From Agroathelia rolfsii (lineage: Eukaryota; Basidiomycota; Agaricomycetes; Amylocorticiales; Amylocorticiaceae), in assembly GCA_018343915.1 (NCBI GenBank), contig JABRWF010000007.1, positions 3,534,001 through 3,598,000 on the forward strand: a stretch of DNA of 64,000 nucleotides, read 5' to 3'. Below, piece by piece: positions 57,391 to 64,000 of this stretch. Both the position numbers and the translations under genes were made by a program. Under the pieces are notes generated by a model. That model was given only the letters and a program-made list of their open reading frames with translations, had not been told where the DNA came from and did no database searches. The stretch's first letter is position 1. Each line of letters begins with the position of its first letter.

Positions 57391-59409
57391 ATGATCTTTA
57401 AATGAAATAGGTTTATTGTAGCATTTTAACTTAAATGAAGAGTATATACAGATGTATCTAATATAAGCCCCCTAATAACAAAGGCAATAAGGATGATAAG
57501 AATGAGTTCAAACACTATATTGTGTCAGTGACATTGCAAAATGACCTGTTATTGGGTGTATTAGTGTGGACAGGAGTAGAAGCCAGTACAGTACATGCCA
57601 AAAATGACTGTACAAATGGCGCTGCCAGTCGGTATCTATTGAATAGAATGATGTGAGTGGCTGCAGTAAACATTGGGGGGGGGGGGGGGAAGAAGGGGAG
57701 GCACATGCATACGTGCCCTGCAAACGCGGCTCATAAGCATAAGAGTGCTTAGCCAGTGGAGACAACATTTGCTATTGATAAGATAGCTGGACATAGGAAA
57801 GATAGAGGGGTAGCCAGTTCAGATAACATGATATGAGCCCAGGTGCACAAAGTGCACCCATTGCGGCAGTCAACGGGGTAGCAGCAGGAGAACAATGGAC
57901 ATGATACTTTTTGGTGCCCTCCCCAGCTCCGGCATCCTTGAAGCCCTCGAAATCAAGTTTGTCATTGTCATCCTCGTTCTGCGGTAAACCTCCAGCACAG
58001 TCGTCGAATGGTCGACAGACGCCCAAGGCCCCGCCGCATGTGTTCAATGTGCCTTCACTCAAGGCATTCAAGCTTGCATTTGCATTGGCCGAACCCGGCT
58101 ACGCAGTCGTTGCCATACACTTGCCCTTACTACCAAACCGCGTTGTTAACGAGGACTGTGACAAGGACGTGGCGGAGGCGCCGGTCAATTTTGCTATATG
58201 CCCTGTGTACTCACAGCCCAAGGATGCCCCTGCCGCCGCCGTTGTCTGGGTAAGAATACAAGAGAGCAGACAAGACCAGACTCTAGGGAGACTACGATAG
58301 CCTGAGACCATGGTTTAGAGAGTAGAAAATTGAAGAAGAATCAGCCAAGCAAGAGCACATAACAAGCAAGAAAGCCAGTAGGGAGAAGGATCATAAGCCG
58401 TAAAAGAGTAAAATTTGGAAGAGAACGAGTAAGGGTGTCAATGAGGCCAATGAGGTTGTAGCAATAGACAGGCCAAGTGCCACGGTTTTGATTGCATTCG
58501 CAGCGATTCACTTGACTTCCTGACTGTATTGTTTGAAATAGATAACATATTCGCTTAACCAATGCCGCGACGGCAGCTTGCTTGGCGGCATATTGGAAGA
58601 CTATAAGTCAGACATTTGCCCGAGGTTTATACTGCATTCGTTTGTCGGCGTCACGGTACCGCAGTCAAGTACAATGACAAGCGGAAATTTATCTTGCTTT
58701 TTGCTTTAAATCTGGTTGGCTGGCTCGCACGATTTTATCACAGTCCCTACTGAATTATAAGTTAAGGCACGCACCTCTACTTACAATTCAGTTATTCCTT
58801 TTTGGTACTTTCTTACAGGACCCTACTATCCACCAAACTTGCTACTGGTAGGTTCCACTGACTTGAGCGGTCGTCGGAACGTGCACACTCGGAACATCTA
58901 AACCATCCTGGGCTATGGATTTAAAGGTGAAGAATACACGCACTTCACCCACTCCGAGTTGTTACTACGCCCATGCTGCGACAACATCGCATTACAAACG
59001 CGCAATCATATCACTAATGCATCACCAGTGCATCACTGACTGCCCTCCTTTACGACATCGGATGATCAACGACATCACATTGTCAAGCCTATAGTGGCTT
59101 CTCCATCCCACTCATCTTAGGCTCCTGCAACCAAAGCGCTCATAAATTTTGCTTCCAGCTCAAATGCCTTCACGAAACGGCGTGGTCCCTCAGGCTTCAT
59201 CATCGCATTGGAGTAATAGTACCATCTTTGTTCTCTCATTCTCTTAGACACCCCTTTATTTCTTTTTTACTCCTTGTTACTTATATCAACAATGATCAAA
59301 CTCACAAATCACACTAGCTTGTAAGAAAGTTCTTGGTTCAATTTATGATTGAATTAATTGTACCATGTTGTTAGCTTTGACGCTGGAAGAGAGCCAAAGG
59401 ACAAGGTGT

Positions 59410-59445
<36 letters not shown>

Positions 59446-59910
59446 TACTACTAGTGCAAAGTGATTGCTTGCAAAAAGTCTCTTTTTCCTTTTTCCTAAA
59501 ATCACCGATCTTGATACGACTCCCGTTCCCAAGTTACTGAATGAAAAGCTAACTGTCCATTATAATTTCTATTTTTTTTTTTTTTTTGAATTGCCATAAA
59601 GTATACGATTTGAGGGTACGCCAATTCAGGAAATCCTTTGAGTCAAGCTGGTAGAATGAATTTGGAATACCTTGCATGATACGGTTAGTCGCAACATTGT
59701 AATCGACGGCTGAGTTGTAATCCATTTGTTTTATGAATGCGTTCCAGCTATTTTACAACATTATCTTCGCTTCATATACAGCCGCTGGCAACTATAGCGA
59801 CAACTTTCAATGTTACATATTGAAAAATCTATTCCCTATATCAATATATGTTGATACAAGTACACATAAACAAAATAGAATACAAAAAAGTAAGAGCAAT
59901 AGTAACTGCG
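57391..59910. other. Mostly intergenic; one uncertain ORF region at 57.8-58.6 kb
   Basis: At 57772-58311 the minus strand is open except for one TAG (58101-58099): it starts MVSGYRSLPRVWSCLLSCIL and later reads GGLPQNEDDNDKLDFEGFKD. The plus strand is open over 57911-58300 (129 codons). Neither resembles a family I know, and they cannot both be real. A run of about 14 G lies at 57676-57689 and an (AC)n tract at 59409-59442. Otherwise no gene is seen. Confidence 0.3.
59409..59442. repeat. (AC)n microsatellite
   Basis: About 17 tandem CA units. Confidence 0.95.
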
Positions 59911-61195
59911 TTACAAATTACTATTTCTCAGTGTATTGGATTCACCCTCATGCAGATCGCATTGAAGCACTGTTCTGTATCGCACCGAGCCAGAGGAGAG
60001 AGCCTGGAACGCCTCCTTTGCCTTGGACATAGGCAGAACATCGATCCATGATCTGACCCCTTTCTCAGCGGCAAGGCGCAGCATTTCCTCTACTTCGGTT
60101 TTGCTACCCAAATGCGAGCTTGTTAATGCCGAAGCATGGTAAACCATGTCGAGCGGATGAACATCCTTCCACGGATCGTTGGCATGTGGCAAGCCAACAG
60201 AAACGAACTGGCCACGTACAGCCAGCGTTCTCAAAAATGTTGGAATGGACAAATCGGCATCGCTTCGAGTGGAAATGATCACGTCGAAATAGAAGCTATA
60301 ATCTTTTGCCCATTTCCCTTTGTGATCGGCAATGACAAAGTTGCTCGCGCCCATGTTTAGTGCGTCTGCCTTTTTCTTATCATTATGCGAAATGGCCGTC
60401 ACTTCGGCGCCCATCGCTGATGCAAACAGGATCCCAAAGTGTCCTAGGCCGCCGATGCCGACAACAGCAACTCGAGACCCTGGCTTCACTCCAGCATTCC
60501 TGAGTGGTGAGAAGACGGTAATGCCACCGCACAGCATAGGGGCAGCGATAGCGTCCTCGATGCCATCAGGAATATGGAAGACGAATTGCTCGTGCGCACG
60601 AATGCCGGTAGAATACCCGCCATAAGCAAGCTCGCCGTTGGGATATCTCTCATTGTAGGTGTGAACCATAGCTTTTGGACAATAGTTCTCATTGCCGCCT
60701 ATGCAATGGAATAAGTTTTATGTTTCATCAGGGGTTAGAAAATGAACGCTTACTTTTGCACACACGGCATTCTAGACAAGCGAAGACTTGAGCACCAACT
60801 CCGGCGCGATCGCCAAGTTTAAAGGTCTGTACTTTTGATCCAACACGAGTGACACGCCCGACGATCTCATGTCCGACTATAACAGGGTAAATTGTAGGCC
60901 CCCATCCTAGAGGAAAATTTAGCAAACCAATTTCTAGAAGCAATGACGAGGCAAAAGCTAAAAATACCGGATTGCGCCGTAGTAACGTCAGTCCCGCAGA
61001 CACCACAGTGAGATATTTTGATTTCAACATCAAAATCTCCGAATTCCTTGGGTTTAAAGTCCATGACCTCGAATTCATCCCATGTCTGGGCAGATTTAAC
61101 TAAAAAGTTATAATGAATAGGCATAAGATGCGACGGTAAGTGAAAATGAATAACATACTAGCATATCCTCTGAACTTGAGCGGCGGGCTGGACAT
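59911..61195 (-). CDS. Zinc-dependent alcohol dehydrogenase, cinnamyl-alcohol dehydrogenase type
   Basis: Medium-chain NADP(H)-dependent dehydrogenase reducing aldehydes, as in yeast Adh6/7. Exons 61195-61159, 61099-60968, 60906-60754 and 60698-59911 join in phase to 369 residues. It starts MSSPPLKFRGYAIKSAQTWD. Catalytic zinc ligands lie in HCGVCGTDVTTAQSG and PVIVGHEIVGRV; structural zinc cysteines in CLECRVCKSGNENYCPKAM. The CAD-type loop ERYPNGELAYGGYSTG and the nucleotide fold VVGIGGLGHFGILFASAMGA are intact. The tail after 'YRTVLQ' is about 18 residues longer than usual (CDLHEGESNTLRNSNL). No signal peptide. Among aldehydes, aryl and aliphatic substrates both remain possible. Confidence 0.93.
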
Positions 61196-62090
61196 GATTT
61201 TGAGGCAAGAATAATTCTTTCGCTGATCTAGTCTTATGAGAGGTTGATAGAGGAGCAGGGGGAATGGTGTCCTGCCAGTGGATAGGACCAGGAGGCTTCT
61301 AGGCTTTATATCCGCAGAATCAAAGGGCTATGGTAATGACAAATTTGTTTTTTGAGGGCTCAAGTAAGCATCTTCCATCGAGCTGTAAGCGTTGAGAAGC
61401 ACAGGTCAAGAAACATATTTGCCGAATTTGCCGAATTTGCCGAATGGCTACTATATTCCTTGCCGATACGGTTGAGACCAATTCTTTGCTAAATGAGCGA
61501 ATTGATGCAAATCAGGATTTCCCTGATTTGTAAAGGAATATAGGATCATATGAGTAAAGGTTCTGGGGAAGATATCGTCAATCGCTCAATAAAATACTGT
61601 CTAGGAGCCGTCATAGATCGAGCAGGTTAAAGGCTCTTGTAGGAATGCATTACTGAGGTCGATTGAGTTCCGGTATAGTGTTTCCGGTAATGCTGACTGT
61701 AGATGGAGTACCATTGACACTGCGGCCATTACAAAGCTTTACAATGTATGGCAGTAGGGATGGGTAATGTCTCCAAGTTGATGACAAGAAGACCAGCCAT
61801 AGGCGGCACTTGGATTCATAAACCAATCTCAAGTATGGCTAAAATTGAAATCAAATGCTGCTAGTGTAGGTACCGAGTACTGAATATTACTGAATACGTG
61901 CCGAACGTTGTTTCTACTAGTACATCAACGATGATAATTACCGCCAGCGGACCAGACAAAGAGATGTTTTGAGCCGAAGAGCTTTGAAGGATCTGATCCA
62001 AATTCCAAGCATAGGCGTAACAAGCCTGTCCATTGAAGAGTCGGTTTTTCCGCATTTACTTTGATAGCTAGTTGAGAATCGCGTTGTTGA
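61196..62090. other. Intergenic; possible degenerate gene fragments
   Basis: Starts with the promoter of the ADH gene; TATAAAG on the minus strand at 61310-61304 lies about 110 bp before its ATG. A 10-bp unit (TTTGCCGAAT) is repeated about three times at 61414-61444. Minus-strand frames at 61650-61832 (ending YIVKLCNGRSVNGTPSTVSI...) and 61861-62055 (with YAWNLDQILQSSSAQNI) look protein-like but could not be joined or identified. Confidence 0.35.
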
Positions 62091-62105
62091 TCACGTTGAT
62101 TACTC
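62091..62105. repeat. Target-site duplication, left copy (LINE 2)
   Basis: TCACGTTGATTACTC, repeated exactly at 63425-63439. Confidence 0.92.
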
Positions 62106-63424
62106 TTCTTTTTTTTTTTTTTTAATACGTTTATATACCGCATCATGTACTATAGACAAACTATGGTGTGAGGAGCTATGGTAACTGTTTGGAAGGTAAG
62201 GGGTGTGTGGTGTGTAGTAGCATAAGGGGAAGTTAGGAGGTTTGAAGCTGTACATTAAATGACCAGTCTGTTATGTTAATGGAGAGAGGGGAGTTTATGT
62301 AGCCGGAAAGGTAAAACATGATTGTTGGTTATATGGAATAAAGGAATTATAGGCATGATGGTTGGGTAGGTAAGGGTTGTGTAGGACTGGGGGGTTTAGC
62401 AAAGGCATTGGTGCCTGACATGAATTTTGTAAGCGCTTTGAGGCCTTTATGAGTGCCTATGATGAGTGGGATAGAGAAGCCACTAGAGGCCCTAACTATA
62501 TAGTGTTGATGACTGTCCTAGAGAGGGCAGTCAGCAATGATGTGATTGCGCGTTTGGAAGGTGGAATTATCGCATGGGCATAGTACTGACTCGGATGGAA
62601 CAAAGCGCGCATAGTAGTCACCTCTAAAGCCGTGGCCTAGAATGGTTTGAATAATTCGAGTATGAACATCCCGAGGACCACTAAAGTTTCGGTGGAATAG
62701 GGCAAGTTTAGTGGAGGGTGGAGAGTGGAGAGCCACTGCAGCTAGGTTGGTATGTGATTGGGTAGCCCATTCATCGCGCCATTCTTCAAGTGCAGAAGTT
62801 TTAGCCTTCTCACGAGTCCATGATATCGATGTGTGAAATACAGGGTTTGCCTGATTTCTTGTAGCTTCCTTTGCAAGTGTGTCAACTTGATCATTGCCCT
62901 GGAAACCCGGTGACCTGGAACCCATTGTATTGTAATTTGGCAGTAAGGTAGTTTTTTTTAAGGATTTCGTCTATTTTTCGACAGAAAAAAATAGAGGAGG
63001 ATTGGGCTGGGTGTGTTGAGGTATCAGTAATTGTAGAAATAGCGGATTGGGTATCAGCAAGGAAGAAAATATGAGAAATTGTTGGGTGATTCTCGACATA
63101 GGTAGCCGTAGCTTTTGCCCCATCTGCTAGGGCCAGCATTTCTGCATCATAGATGCCTGCACGCCTACCTAGGCCTGTTGCTCCTGAGCTAATCTCGGCG
63201 CCATTGCGAAACACAGCATATGCTGCACCAGCTCTCTTCTGGCCACGAAAAGGTAATCTCGATCCATCAGTATAGGTTAGGAGCGAAGATTCATTGCGAG
63301 CATGTTGCTGAATTTTTTCTTTTAAGTCATTAATATATTTTCTGCGGCTTGATAAAGAGAGGTTGCGGCTCGGGAGCTGCGTTTTTAGGTGGTTCTCCCA
63401 GGGGTTGTAGTGATGCCATGGGGG
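62106..63424 (-). mobile_element. LINE-type retrotransposon, 5'-truncated, minus orientation (LINE 2)
   Basis: A 1,319-bp insertion flanked by a perfect 15-bp duplication. On the minus strand it runs from a truncated 5' end (63424) through an RNase H region and C-terminal motif, then a 3' untranslated part of about 400 bp, to a poly-A tail seen as the T-run at 62106-62123. Target duplication, truncation and poly-A show insertion by target-primed reverse transcription. The low decay of the duplication suggests a relatively young insertion. Confidence 0.92.
62518..63420 (-). pseudogene. LINE 2 ORF2 3' end: RNase H and C-terminal motif, frameshifted
   Basis: Reading from 63420 down: LSSRRKYINDLKEKIQQHAR, then the RNase H start LLTYTDGSRLPFRGQKRAG and AVFRNGAEISS, IYDAEMLALADGAKA (catalytic acid), and HIFFLADTQSAISTI. 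Around 62960-62890 the frame is broken: TIQWVPGH and GFQGNDQVDTLAKEAT lie in different frames. The C-terminal part continues to the CPCDNSTFQTRNHIIADC motif. No reverse transcriptase domain remains, and the protein cannot be made intact. Confidence 0.85.
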
Positions 63425-63439
63425 TCACGTTGATTACTC
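63425..63439. repeat. Target-site duplication, right copy (LINE 2)
   Basis: TCACGTTGATTACTC, matching 62091-62105. Confidence 0.92.
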
Positions 63440-64000
63440 AGAGTCTACGATCCTTGATTACAATTCAGTTGCCATGCAGCCCATATCTTCTACTAATTCT
63501 CTCGGGCCGGGCTCTCCGTCACTAGTGTGTTGATCGGCCATGTGACCATTGGGCGTGTGACTTGCCGTGTCGTCTTTTTTTACTTTTCTCTACTTGCAGC
63601 TGCCCAAGTGTGAACGCATCGTGGGCTATAAACCCGAAAATCCTTCTACACCCAATTGTATACGCCGGTTGCAATTGTATAAGGAGATTACTGTAGGTGG
63701 ATGTGCTTCCCACTGATCTTCTATCACTCCGATATAGGCAGTGTTCATGAGCAATATTTTTAGAAAGCATATACATTGGAAACGGAAAGCTACTATTAAG
63801 TACGAGACAGTCAAAAAGTCAATAATACACCTAGCTTGGATGCCTAAATCCTCCAGAAAAGATTAGTAACACCGAGTACAAGCCCAACGCTTGCTTATTT
63901 ACTCGACCAGCATTGAACATTGATGGCGGGCTGGCATAGCTGAATACTGCCACCGATTCTCGAGAAGAAGATCATTTTGACCCCACATGATCATTTCAAT
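63440..64000. other. Intergenic to the window end, no gene recognised
   Basis: Two overlapping minus-strand frames (63522-63776, 63626-63814) have no family features. This is the right flank of the LINE 2 insertion site. Confidence 0.4.

Noticed and set aside
1..64000. Search by eye for CRISPR arrays, rRNA and tRNA genes
   Set aside because: Tandem repeats found are microsatellites only. 'ggttcga'-like words (for example near 13190 and 56415) have no surrounding cloverleaf that I can draw.

Overview
The window is fungal, most likely from an agaricomycete (mushroom-forming) basidiomycete. Genes carry many short GT-AG introns of about 50-60 nt. The protein families also fit this group: DUF6534 and other seven-helix membrane proteins, polyporopepsin-type aspartic proteases, L-amino-acid oxidases with an N-terminal 'DIYxYHG' signature, a PKS with a thioester-reductase domain, and LINE-type retrotransposons. 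I built the gene models by hand from reading frames, splice signals and intron phase; where exon coordinates are given, the phases add up unless stated otherwise.

Layout. 0-1.5 kb (-): a DUF6534 membrane protein running off the left edge. 3.4-4.0 kb: a copy of dispersed repeat R1. 4.2-7.0 kb (+): the wreck of a polyketide synthase. 7.1-8.4 kb (-): a seven-helix membrane protein with one in-frame stop. 9.6-10.9 kb (-): a complete seven-exon scavenger decapping enzyme (DcpS/Dcs1), easily missed because its exons are short. 12.05-13.12 kb (+): a 5'-truncated LINE with a 12-bp target-site duplication. 13.3-17.3 kb: two copies of repeat R2 around a second membrane-protein gene (14.2-15.5 kb, -). 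17.5-19.6 kb (-): a second, damaged DUF6534 gene. 20.2 kb: a foldback inverted repeat. 20.9-26.4 kb (+): two tandem L-amino-acid oxidase genes. 27.1-28.7 kb (+): a GH5 exo-beta-1,3-glucanase. 31.2-37.7 kb (+): two tandem aspartic protease genes, duplicated together with their promoters.

38.3-48.2 kb is a dense block of conserved genes: a SAMHD1-like dNTPase (+), an Hrp1/Nab4-like two-RRM protein (-), the PLP-synthase glutaminase Sno1/Pdx2 (+) and a 20-exon S10 serine carboxypeptidase (+). The right part is sparse: aldo/keto reductase (50.0-51.2 kb, -), a small secreted protein (53.9-54.3 kb, -), an R1 copy with subterminal motif arrays (56.7-57.4 kb), a cinnamyl-alcohol-dehydrogenase-type ADH (59.9-61.2 kb, -), and a second 5'-truncated LINE (62.1-63.4 kb, -) with a 15-bp target-site duplication.

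Working together (inference): five enzymes here can act on protein and amino acids. Two aspartic endopeptidases and a carboxypeptidase, all with signal peptides, would release amino acids; two L-amino-acid oxidases without visible signal peptides could oxidise amino acids to oxo-acids, ammonia and hydrogen peroxide. Both the protease and the oxidase genes are tandem pairs. I saw no CRISPR array, rRNA or convincing tRNA.
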